A DNA stretch of 5,249 nucleotides from Chloroflexi bacterium RBG_13_51_52 (GCA_001796525.1 MGMT01000035.1:1-5249), one strand, 5' to 3'. Positions 1 through 5,129 are shown, counted from the first letter of the stretch. Notes: generated from the sequence alone by a model not told the origin. A program made the numbers and translations.

Positions 1-53
1 CCATACCAGACTCGCTGGATACCCAATAACGCCCCTACTCTTCTCCGTCAAAG
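1..53 (-). promoter_or_regulatory. 5' part of a T-box riboswitch leader (Stem I), cut by the window edge
   Basis: Read on the minus strand, this stretch matches the 5' half of T-box Stem I. A GACGGAGAAGAGTA block (49 down to 36) contains the conserved AGTA of the S-turn. About 20 nt later comes an AGCGAG element (16 to 11), followed by TCTGGTATGG up to the edge, like the distal AG-bulge and GG-n-TGG loop region. The layout resembles the Bacillus glyQS leader, which has AGAAAGAAGUA, then AGCGA, then GGGCGGUG at similar spacing. T-box leaders bind uncharged tRNA and control aminoacyl-tRNA synthetase or amino-acid genes in cis. The specifier loop, antiterminator and T-box sequence itself would lie to the left, outside the window, so the amino acid cannot be read. 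The call rests on remembered consensus, not on a covariance search. Confidence 0.65.
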
Positions 54-67
54 CTTTTTACAAATAA

Positions 68-96
68 AGATTAACATAAGTGGTGAGGGAAATCAA
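68..96 (-). promoter_or_regulatory. Possible promoter for the T-box leader
   Basis: On the minus strand, TTGATT (91-96) is separated by 17 nt from TAATCT (68-73). The latter is preceded by TG, giving an extended -10 (TGtTAATCT). Predicted transcription would start near position 61, about a dozen bases before the GACGGAG block of the T-box leader, which is the spacing expected. The -10 keeps only the three most conserved positions, so the call leans on its location. Confidence 0.35.
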
Positions 97-110
97 TAGG
101 TGAATAGTGG

Positions 111-142
111 AATAAACAAGATATGCCGATTTCATGCGGCAT
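111..142 (-). terminator. Weak terminator-like hairpin downstream of jag
   Basis: On the minus strand, ATGCCG (142-137) and CGGCAT (128-123) form a 6-bp stem with an 8-nt loop, followed by the T-rich run ATCTTGTTTATT (122-111). It lies about 120 nt beyond the jag stop and before the putative T-box promoter, so it could end the operon transcript. The stem is short and the T-run interrupted, so it is a weak candidate. Two alternative pairings overlap it: CATGCGG (133-139) with CCGTATG (144-150), and TCCCG (142-146) with CGGGA (162-166). Confidence 0.3.
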
Positions 143-183
143 CCCGTATGAGTAAAGGAATCGGGACAATAACCAAATGAAAC

Positions 184-211
184 TCAAATATCAAAAATCA
201 AAAGCCAAAAA
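184..211. repeat. Four tandem 7-nt units of the form TCAAAAN
   Basis: Four consecutive heptamers read TCAAATA (184-190), TCAAAAA (191-197), TCAAAAG (198-204) and CCAAAAA (205-211). They sit in an A-rich, gene-free stretch (about 172-236) between jag and the T-box leader. The function is unknown. It could be a spacer or a copy of a dispersed low-complexity repeat; only the tandem structure is visible here. Confidence 0.6.
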
Positions 212-264
212 CACAGATAAAAAGAAAAAAAGAGAGACGTTTGGGATAAAGGAAGTATTCAATA

Positions 265-777
265 CTAATTCTGGGGGAGGGTCTTGGGGGTAATGACCAC
301 TTTCCTGGCTTCGCCGACGCCAGTGCTTTCGGTGATAACATCGGGGTGGTCGGCTAAAGTAAGGTGGATAATACGCCGTTCGAAGGCAGACATCGGCTCC
401 ATGGTGAAAGGAGTCTTCCTGTTTTTGACCTGGTCAGCCAACCGGCTTGCCAGTATGCGCAGTCCTTCACAGCGGCGTTGTTTATAGCCTTCCACATCAA
501 GGACAATGGGAATCTGCACCGGCGTTTTGTGGGACATAATGAGCCTAACGATATACTGTAAAGAGACTATCGTCTGGCCGCGACGGCCGATTAATATACC
601 GAGGTCTTCACCCTCAATATTAAGACCGACCGAGGATAATTCGCCGTTTTCATCAGTGACCGTAAATTCATCAGAAGGCAAGACAGTAGCAGTCAAGTCC
701 ATCAAGGAGAGGAGCTCTTCAAGCACCTGCCTGGCTTTATTAAAAAGGTCGTTTTTGTTTTCAGGCGTGTCTATCAT
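265..777 (-). CDS. khpB: Jag/KhpB family RNA-binding protein (KH-R3H)
   Basis: A 170-residue cytoplasmic protein with two RNA-binding domains. A KH domain carries the GxxG loop as G64-R-R-G67, within DLGILIGRRGQTI. A C-terminal R3H domain carries the R-x3-H signature as R134 to H138. The family, called Jag, EloR or KhpB, binds RNA and in studied Firmicutes affects cell elongation and sporulation. It is commonly encoded directly after yidC, as here (26-nt gap). The N-terminal Jag_N domain of the longer Bacillus-type proteins is absent: the first 30 residues are a short helix-like segment rich in E, L and K. The ATG start is supported by an AAAGG-like ribosome-binding site just upstream. It is the last gene of the run, and no strong terminator follows at once. 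Confident in the family; its role in this organism is inferred. Confidence 0.93.
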   Translation of the reverse strand: MIDTPENKNDLFNKARQVLEELLSLMDLTATVLPSDEFTVTDENGELSSVGLNIEGEDLGILIGRRGQTIVSLQYIVRLIMSHKTPVQIPIVLDVEGYKQRRCEGLRILASRLADQVKNRKTPFTMEPMSAFERRIIHLTLADHPDVITESTGVGEARKVVITPKTLPQN

Positions 778-803
778 ATTAATACCTTTTCCAAATAAAG
801 CTT

Positions 804-1706
804 TTATCGATTCCGGTCCGACATATCTTCATCTTCACCCTTGAAGAACTTGCTGAACCTGGAAGACGACTTGCGGCTCTTCTTCAAAGATTCTTTATCA
901 GTAATGATAACTTCATCCCTCGGTTTTTCAGCAGGTTTCCTGGGTTCCGGTGAATCAAACTTGACGTATTTCTTGCCGGGTTCGATGCCGGTAATAGCTG
1001 ATTTACGAAGGCTACCCCAACCACTGGTACGATATTGCAGGACGATGCGGAAAATACTGGAAGAAACCCAGTAAAGAGCCAATCCGCTGGGGAAAGACAT
1101 GGCAAAGAAAGTAAATATCAGGGGCATCATCCAGACCATCATCGTGCTTTGCGATGCAGCACGCGGGTCGCTCGAGGGAGTGGCAGACATCTTCTGCTGA
1201 ATCCACATGGTGACGCCGACCAGAATAGCCATGATAATATTCTGCTGCGCCAGATTCATGCCTAAAAAGTAAGGATTCAAAGGCAACGACGAGTAAACTA
1301 CGGGCCAGGGATAAAGATACCGGGAAAGGTTAAGCAAGCCTTCCGGCACGGCAGCCAGAGCCAGCATAATCGACTGGTAAAGGGCGAACCAAACCGGCAT
1401 CTGGATTATCATCGTCAAGGCACAACCGGCAGGCTTGACACCAGACTCCTTATAAAGCTTCATCTGTTCCTGGGCGAGTTTCTGGCGGTCCTTGCCGTAT
1501 TTTTTCTGGATTTCCGCCAGCTTGGGCTGCAAGTCCTGCATTTTCTTGGAGGACCGTATCTGGCTTAAAGTGAGAGGTATCAAGGCAGCATTGACGAGTA
1601 AGGTGAGTAAGATGATAGCGATACCGAAATTGCCCCCAAAAACGCTAGATATCACGATAAGGACATTCGTTAAAGGCTGCTGTATTATTAATTCCCAAAC
1701 GTTCAA
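804..1706 (-). CDS. yidC: YidC/Oxa1/Alb3 family membrane protein insertase
   Basis: A 300-residue inner-membrane insertase that helps proteins enter and fold in the membrane, alone or with Sec. The short Gram-positive-type layout lacks the large extracytoplasmic domain of proteobacterial YidC. TM1 lies at about 27-47, then a charged cytoplasmic hairpin (about 50-92, with RSSKKMQDLQPKL), TM2 at 96-120, TM3 at 153-170 and TM4/5 at about 188-225. The lysine- and arginine-rich tail (about 228-300) is of the kind that contacts ribosomes. There is no N-terminal signal peptide or lipobox. Aligned by eye with SpoIIIJ, the conserved TM1 groove arginine (its R73, in LIRLLILPL) is Asn39 here (LVNAALIPL). 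The start is TTG with only a weak GGGG nine bases upstream. It lies in frame five codons after the stop of the upstream propeller gene, suggesting coupled translation. jag follows. Confidence 0.96.
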   Translation of the reverse strand: MNVWELIIQQPLTNVLIVISSVFGGNFGIAIILLTLLVNAALIPLTLSQIRSSKKMQDLQPKLAEIQKKYGKDRQKLAQEQMKLYKESGVKPAGCALTMIIQMPVWFALYQSIMLALAAVPEGLLNLSRYLYPWPVVYSSLPLNPYFLGMNLAQQNIIMAILVGVTMWIQQKMSATPSSDPRAASQSTMMVWMMPLIFTFFAMSFPSGLALYWVSSSIFRIVLQYRTSGWGSLRKSAITGIEPGKKYVKFDSPEPRKPAEKPRDEVIITDKESLKKSRKSSSRFSKFFKGEDEDMSDRNR

Positions 1707-1721
1707 ATTAAAATACCCCGA

Positions 1722-2867
1722 TTATCCACTTATTAATGAGATCGAAGGCAACAAGGCGCCGGTAGAAGCATCAATACGCTGAAGGGAATAATCCGGCGTT
1801 TGAATATAGATAATTCCTTCATATTCCGTAAGCGGCCCGTCAATGTTGAATTCAATGGCAATAATCTGTGTATAAGCATAACTATTAATATCGATTTTAT
1901 AGATGAAGCCCTTATGCGTGGCGAAGAAAATGTAATTCTCAAAAACAACCGGCTGCGCAGCCACCTGGCTATCAAGGGGTAATTCGGTCACCAGTGCGCC
2001 GGTATCAGCTTTCAGGACGTAAACAACACCGTCGAGACAGCCAGCGTAAATATTATCACCGATGATAACGGGCTGCGTCCAGAACCAGTTTTCCGCCATG
2101 AATTTCCATTTCAGAGAGCCGTCAGAAGCATTAAGGGCATACAGGTACCTGTCAAAAGAGCCGATGTAAACAACGCCGTTATACACCAGGGGCTTGGCGA
2201 TGATGGAACCCTCGGTGATAAAAGACCATTTGAGAGTCAGGTCATCAGCGTTCAAGGCATAAAGCTTTTTATCGAACGAACCTATATATAATGTATTATC
2301 GGCAACGGTCGGAGTTCCCCAGATTTTATCTCCCGTCTTATATTCATAGAGCAAGTCGCCGGTAGAAGCATCGAGAGCGTATATCCAGCCATCAGAGCAA
2401 CCAATGAACAGCTTGTTGTTATCGACAACAATGCCGCCAACGAAGGGATTAAGATATCCCTCCCGAGGGAAAACCCATCTTGCGGCCAGGTTGCCGGTAT
2501 TGTAGGCATAAATTTTACCGTTATACCCGGCGACATAGACAAGGTTATCAGAGACAACAGGCGTGCCATAGATAGAGACCCTGGCAGTTCCGCCGGCGCA
2601 ACCGGTCGAAGCAGAACAGCCAAAGATTCCTGATTGCGCTTCCACCTTGAGAGGTTCAGCCCAGATTTTACTCTGGTCAGCTAGATTAATGGTCGCCAGA
2701 CGGCCTTCAAGAGATCCGACATATAAAACGCCGTCGGATACCGTACCACCGGACCATCCAATGGGGGTTAAGCCACTGACACAGCTAAAACCGAATAAGG
2801 CAATAGCCAGAACGGCAGCCACCAAAAGGGCTATCAAGCCGGCTATCCTATATTTCTTTAATTTCAC
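1722..2867 (-). CDS. Exported PQQ-type beta-propeller protein (BamB-like, eight blades)
   Basis: A protein of 381 residues. Basic residues (MKLKKYR) and a hydrophobic segment (about 8-28) look like a signal or anchor. Cys29 follows, but the GFS before it is a poor lipobox, so lipidation is uncertain. The rest is eight repeats of PQQ/BamB type, pattern [G/A]xPxVxxxxxYxGSxDxxLYALxAxxGxxxW, starting near residues 39, 101, 144, 184, 224, 264, 304 and 344: a complete eight-bladed propeller. Blade 2 is preceded by an insert (about 70-100) with Cys84 and Cys90. No dehydrogenase catalytic residues or CxxCH haem site are seen, so a scaffold or chaperone role fits better than an enzyme. Start: GTG at 2867 has GGAG six bases upstream, while the in-frame GTG at 2879 has none. 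It lies between yidD and yidC, suggesting work at the membrane surface with YidC; this is inference. Confidence 0.85.
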   Translation of the reverse strand: MKLKKYRIAGLIALLVAAVLAIALFGFSCVSGLTPIGWSGGTVSDGVLYVGSLEGRLATINLADQSKIWAEPLKVEAQSGIFGCSASTGCAGGTARVSIYGTPVVSDNLVYVAGYNGKIYAYNTGNLAARWVFPREGYLNPFVGGIVVDNNKLFIGCSDGWIYALDASTGDLLYEYKTGDKIWGTPTVADNTLYIGSFDKKLYALNADDLTLKWSFITEGSIIAKPLVYNGVVYIGSFDRYLYALNASDGSLKWKFMAENWFWTQPVIIGDNIYAGCLDGVVYVLKADTGALVTELPLDSQVAAQPVVFENYIFFATHKGFIYKIDINSYAYTQIIAIEFNIDGPLTEYEGIIYIQTPDYSLQRIDASTGALLPSISLISG

Positions 2868-2873
2868 AGTGTT

Positions 2874-2877
2874 CTCC
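2874..2877 (-). promoter_or_regulatory. Ribosome-binding site that sets the start of the propeller gene
   Basis: GGAG on the minus strand lies six bases before the GTG at 2867. It overlaps the upstream in-frame GTG (2877-2879), which has no purine-rich site of its own, so the downstream start is preferred and the protein begins MKLKKYR. Confidence 0.7.
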
Positions 2878-2916
2878 ACTTAAAATTATCGTATGTTAAT
2901 AAAACAAATCTAAAAT

Positions 2917-3126
2917 TCATGGGACGGGATCATAGCCACCAGGATTTAAAGGATGGCAGCGGGTAATTCGCCGGATGCCCAGACCGATTCCTTTGAAAAT
3001 GCCGAATTTTGTAATAGCTTCGTAGGTATACTCGGAGCAAGTGGGCGCGAAGCGACAGGAGGGTGGCATAATCCGCGATATGGTATGCTGATATATTTTA
3101 ATCAATATCAGGGCGATTGCCTTCAT
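2917..3126 (-). CDS. yidD: YidD family membrane protein insertion efficiency factor
   Basis: A 69-residue protein with the full family signature: an amphipathic N-terminal helix (about 1-17), then PPSCRFAPTCSEYTYEAI (21-38) with Cys24 and Cys30, and the C-terminal RCHPLNPGGYDPVP (56-69) with Cys57. The length is usual for the family. In E. coli YidD is a membrane-associated protein that assists YidC-dependent insertion. Its position between rnpA and the yidC region is the standard bacterial arrangement, except that the propeller gene intervenes before yidC. The ATG lies inside the 3' end of rnpA (29-nt overlap in another frame), with AGGAG three bases upstream. That is tight but acceptable, and suggests translational coupling to rnpA. 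Confidence 0.95.
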   Translation of the reverse strand: MKAIALILIKIYQHTISRIMPPSCRFAPTCSEYTYEAITKFGIFKGIGLGIRRITRCHPLNPGGYDPVP

Positions 3127-3460
3127 TTTCTCCTACTATTAATCCGGCCCTTGCTAAAAGCTTCCTGACCGATTTATCCAAATTATTATATTTTACTTTT
3201 GCGGCGGGGATACGAGCGATGAAGATAATATCCCAACCCGGCTGTACCGGCGTTTGCCTGGTTATTTCACGAAGGCGCCGCTTGACGAGATTTCTTACTA
3301 CGGCTTTCCCCACACGACGGCTGACCACGAAGCCGAATCTCGAGGAACCCAGTCCGTTGGGCAGGGCTTTAAGCACGATTTCCTTAGTTGTCCAGGACCT
3401 GCCTTCATCATGAACCAGACTGAACTGTGTGCTTTTGCTTAGATAATGCTCTCCCCTCAC
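3098..3460 (-). CDS. rnpA: Ribonuclease P protein component
   Basis: The protein subunit of RNase P, which with the catalytic RNA removes 5' leaders from pre-tRNA. The RNR signature is clear: SRFGFVVSRRVGKAVVRNLVKRRLRE, residues 40-65 counted from the GTG start, with basic residues R48, R49, K52, R56, K60, R61, R62 and R64. N-terminal LSKSTQFSLVHDEGRSW (7-23) matches the usual L-x-F-x-x-V-x-x-x-G opening, and the 120-residue length is normal. Start is ambiguous: GTG at 3460 puts the conserved Leu at position 7, while TTG at 3484, nine codons after the rpmH stop region begins, would add eight residues (MIGPRGVA) and lacks a visible ribosome-binding site. I chose 3460, though its upstream GGGG is also weak. 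The gene closely follows rpmH, and its 3' end overlaps yidD by 29 nt. Confidence 0.93.
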   Translation of the reverse strand: MRGEHYLSKSTQFSLVHDEGRSWTTKEIVLKALPNGLGSSRFGFVVSRRVGKAVVRNLVKRRLREITRQTPVQPGWDIIFIARIPAAKVKYNNLDKSVRKLLARAGLIVGENEGNRPDID

Positions 3461-3492
3461 GGCTACCCCGCGCGGTCCAATCAAACGAACCG

Positions 3493-3633
3493 TTAGACGA
3501 CCGTTAATTTCTTGCGCCCTTTTAATCTCCTGGCTTTAAGCACATCACGTCCGGCGCGCGTACTCATTCTTTTTAAGAAACCGTGTTCACGCTTTCTCGG
3601 TATACTTTTCGGCTGATAGGTTCTTTTCGGCAC
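3493..3633 (-). CDS. rpmH: 50S ribosomal protein L34
   Basis: A 46-residue protein, almost invariant in bacteria, of the large ribosomal subunit. It starts PKRTYQPKSIPRKREHGF after the initiator and continues with KRMSTRAGRDVLKARRLKGR and KKLTVV. This is the complete L34 pattern, rich in Lys and Arg. The start is GTG at 3631-3633, with AGGGAG (3639-3644) five bases upstream; the TAA stop is at 3493-3495. It heads the rpmH-rnpA-yidD series as in most bacteria. A TATAAT box abuts the ribosome-binding site, raising the question of where its mRNA starts. dnaA, the usual divergent partner of rpmH, is not next to it; rpsR lies upstream instead. Confidence 0.97.
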   Translation of the reverse strand: MPKRTYQPKSIPRKREHGFLKRMSTRAGRDVLKARRLKGRKKLTVV

Positions 3634-3644
3634 TTCAACTCCCT

Positions 3645-3673
3645 ATTATATTCCAATAATCAATGGGGGACAA
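3645..3673 (-). promoter_or_regulatory. Promoter-like element upstream of rpmH
   Basis: On the minus strand, TTGTCC (3668-3673) is followed after exactly 17 nt by a perfect TATAAT (3645-3650). The box has the same -35 core and spacing as the rpsF promoter. It would start transcription near 3638, only about five bases before the GTG of rpmH and downstream of the ribosome-binding site. Either the mRNA is nearly leaderless or the box is not used. Confidence 0.5.
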
Positions 3674-3711
3674 ATTTATGTTACATTAAAATCTTCAGCG
3701 CCATCCAACAC

Positions 3712-3999
3712 CTAGGCGTTCGTGCCCGTCCTATGTATATGGGAAGAGACGAAAGGCAATAAGGCGAGATGGCGCGCTCTTTTTATTGCGTTAGCGAGGG
3801 TGCGCTGATGTCTGGCACAGGTACCACTTTTACGGCGTGGTGTAATCTTGCCCCTATCCGATATGTAGGGCCGGAGTTTCGCCGGGTCTTTATAGTCGAT
3901 ATATTCGACTTTATCGCGACAGAAGAAACAGACTTTACGTTTGGGGATATATTTTCCCCGGGACGGTCTACGAGGCCTGTTGTCTCTTGATTGTGTCAT
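3712..3999 (-). CDS. rpsR: 30S ribosomal protein S18, zinc-binding form
   Basis: A 95-residue small-subunit protein that pairs with S6 on the 30S platform. The core YIPKRKVCFFCRDK (17-30), DYKDPAKLRPYISDRGKI (35-52) and the GTCARHQR to RARHLALLPF segment (59-83) match S18. Cys24, Cys27, Cys61 and His64 form a CxxC plus CxxH set, so this is the zinc-ribbon (C+) form rather than the zinc-free paralog found in some bacteria. It has a short basic N-terminal extension and a C-terminal tail of about ten residues beyond the usual LPF end. The ATG start has GAGG six bases upstream. It is the last gene of rpsF-ssb-rpsR, 38 nt after ssb; no convincing terminator hairpin follows before rpmH. Confidence 0.97.
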   Translation of the reverse strand: MTQSRDNRPRRPSRGKYIPKRKVCFFCRDKVEYIDYKDPAKLRPYISDRGKITPRRKSGTCARHQRTLANAIKRARHLALLPFVSSHIHRTGTNA

Positions 4000-4037
4000 T
4001 TTTTCCTCTATTTACAGTTTAAGATTTTACTTTAGCA

Positions 4038-4445
4038 TTAAAACGGCAGGTCTTCCGGTTCTATTTCAGCTACGGCAGTGTCTTCCGCTTTTTCTTCGGT
4101 CAGAGAGCCGGTGCCTTTTCTATCGAGGAAGATTACCCTGTTGGCGATAACTTCCATCTTAGAGTGCGGCTGCCCATCCTGCCCTTCCCAGTTTCTGGTA
4201 TGTATCCTGCCTTCAGCGTAGACCAGTTTACCTTTCGCCAGGAATTGATTACATTGCTCGGCGAGCCTGTTCCAGGCAACGACATTGAACCATTCGGTTT
4301 CCTGACGGCGTTCTCCTTCAGGAGTAGTATAAACCCAATTCGTAGCTACCGAAAAAGACGTAACCGGTTTTCCGTTGGGTGTAAAACGCATTTCCGGTTC
4401 ATTGCCAACATTCCCTATTATGGTTACCTTATTCAAACTCGGCAT
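4038..4445 (-). CDS. ssb: Single-stranded DNA-binding protein
   Basis: A 135-residue SSB that coats single-stranded DNA during replication, repair and recombination. The OB fold spans about residues 1-110: NKVTIIGNVGNEPEMRFTPNG at 5-25, SFSVATNW at 30-37, EWFNVVAWNRLAEQC at 51-65, KGKLVYAEGRI at 71-81 and VIFLDRK at 104-110. Aromatic residues W37, W52, F53 and W58 are at DNA-binding or core positions. The C-terminus is acidic and ends EIEPEDLPF, the conserved tip that recruits partner proteins. The linker between fold and tip is very short (about 15 residues), without the Gly/Gln-rich stretch of longer SSBs. The ATG start has AGGTGA about eight bases upstream. Its position between rpsF and rpsR is the standard arrangement and supports a housekeeping role. 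Confidence 0.97.
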   Translation of the reverse strand: MPSLNKVTIIGNVGNEPEMRFTPNGKPVTSFSVATNWVYTTPEGERRQETEWFNVVAWNRLAEQCNQFLAKGKLVYAEGRIHTRNWEGQDGQPHSKMEVIANRVIFLDRKGTGSLTEEKAEDTAVAEIEPEDLPF

Positions 4446-4492
4446 CGCCTCATCACCTCTCCGGCAAAACTCTTAAGCTTGATAATTTTAAT

Positions 4493-4822
4493 TTAATTGC
4501 CGACTTTAATCAAAAGATGCCTGACGACATCTTCAGATATGCGCAGGTTAGCTTCGAGTTCTTTGCACCGCGCCGGACTCATCTTGAATTTTGTTAATAC
4601 GTAATTACCTTCCAGGAAATGTTTGATAGGATAAGCCAGCTTTTTCTTGCCCCATTTATCAACAGCATCAACAATGCCTTCCCTGCCGGTGATAAACTGG
4701 TTGATATTGTTTATCCTGGTTTCTAAAACCTCATCCGTCATCTCCGGGTTTAGAATGTATACCAGTTCATATTCCTGTGATTTAGTATCTTCTACCTTTG
4801 TTTCTACTTTCTTTCTTGCCAC
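4493..4822 (-). CDS. rpsF: 30S ribosomal protein S6
   Basis: A 109-residue small-subunit protein that binds S18 and 16S rRNA on the platform. Signature segments are YELVYILNPEMTDE (18-31), WGKKKLAYPIKHFLEGNYVL (57-76) and LRISEDVVRHLLIKV (93-107), a normal S6 fold. The start is GTG at 4820-4822, with AAAGGA seven bases upstream and a promoter just beyond. The open frame runs further to an ATG near 4897, but that would cover the promoter and add unrelated hydrophobic sequence, so it is rejected. The chosen start gives a charged N-terminal extension of about 16 residues (ARKKVETKVEDTK) before the usual beginning of S6. It is first in the rpsF-ssb-rpsR operon; ssb starts 47 nt after its stop. 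Confidence 0.96.
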   Translation of the reverse strand: MARKKVETKVEDTKSQEYELVYILNPEMTDEVLETRINNINQFITGREGIVDAVDKWGKKKLAYPIKHFLEGNYVLTKFKMSPARCKELEANLRISEDVVRHLLIKVGN

Positions 4823-4829
4823 TTCCGAT

Positions 4830-4835
4830 TCCTTT
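4830..4835 (-). promoter_or_regulatory. Ribosome-binding site that sets the rpsF start
   Basis: AAAGGA on the minus strand, seven bases before the GTG at 4822. Together with the TATAAT at 4850-4855 it fixes the S6 start well inside the longer open frame. Confidence 0.75.
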
Positions 4836-4849
4836 ACGAATTTCAGGTA

Positions 4850-4878
4850 ATTATACCATATACCAGTAATGTAGACAA
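4850..4878 (-). promoter_or_regulatory. Promoter of rpsF-ssb-rpsR
   Basis: On the minus strand, TTGTCT (4873-4878), a 17-nt spacer and a perfect TATAAT (4850-4855), preceded by TGG to give an extended -10 (TGGTATAAT). Predicted start is near 4843, leaving a leader of about 20 nt. That is too short for the S6:S18-binding leader structure known upstream of rpsF in many bacteria, and I see no such structure. Confidence 0.75.
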
Positions 4879-5073
4879 CAATTCCACAATAGCACAATCA
4901 TGTTTAGTTTGGTTATGTTTGAAGGTATATTTACCTCCCATCCCTCTTTCCTGCGCTCTCTCTGACCCTTGATAATGCCGATAATCCATGAAATATAGTT
5001 TGGCGGTGATGGGTATGAAGGGGTATGGTAGAAATTAGCAGATAATATGAAATAGTACCTTAGTTAATATGCC
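4879..5073. other. Intergenic spacer between the divergent rpsF and tRNA-Asp promoters
   Basis: The gene-free stretch from rpsF to the tRNA is about 307 nt. Outside the two promoters I see no gene or stable hairpin. One weak plus-strand promoter-like pair is present: TTGATA (4969-4974), 19 nt, TATAGT (4994-4999). It lies upstream of the better tRNA promoter and could be a second start for the tRNA. A 21-codon frame beginning at 4900 (+) has no ribosome-binding site and is not called. Confidence 0.5.
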
Positions 5074-5102
5074 TTGACACGCTATGATAGAGTTGATAGA
5101 CT
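5074..5102 (+). promoter_or_regulatory. Promoter of tRNA-Asp
   Basis: A perfect TTGACA (5074-5079), 17-nt spacer and TAGACT (5097-5102, four of six matches). Predicted start is near 5109, about 20 nt before the mature tRNA, which leaves a short 5' leader for RNase P to remove. Confidence 0.65.
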
Positions 5103-5129
5103 CTAAAAGAACAAGTCCTCTCAATATAC

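Noticed and set aside
2..67. Plus-strand open frame ending at 65-67 that could be the tail of a gene entering from the left
   Set aside because: No recognisable family, only 21 codons, and the opposite strand carries an ordered T-box Stem I match that explains the sequence better.
254..266. Palindrome AGTATTcAATACT overlapping the jag stop, followed by a T-rich stretch on the minus strand
   Set aside because: AT-only stem of five to six pairs with a tiny loop, and the T-tract begins about 14 nt later; too weak for an intrinsic terminator.
273..290. G-rich run (GGGGG, GGG, GGGGG) as a possible G-quadruplex
   Set aside because: Only three G-runs are present, and the stretch is explained by the last codons of jag.
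1722..1730. TTATCCACT, one base from a DnaA box
   Set aside because: A single imperfect copy at a gene junction, with no cluster or AT-rich unwinding region nearby.
4823..4897. Longer S6 start at the upstream ATG
   Set aside because: It would run through the rpsF promoter and add non-S6 hydrophobic residues; the GTG at 4822 has a good ribosome-binding site.
4823..4960. S6:S18-binding autoregulatory leader upstream of rpsF
   Set aside because: The predicted leader is only about 20 nt, and no hairpin with the expected CCG-bearing bulge is present further upstream.
4900..4965. 21-codon plus-strand frame beginning with ATG at 4900
   Set aside because: No ribosome-binding site and no recognisable sequence.
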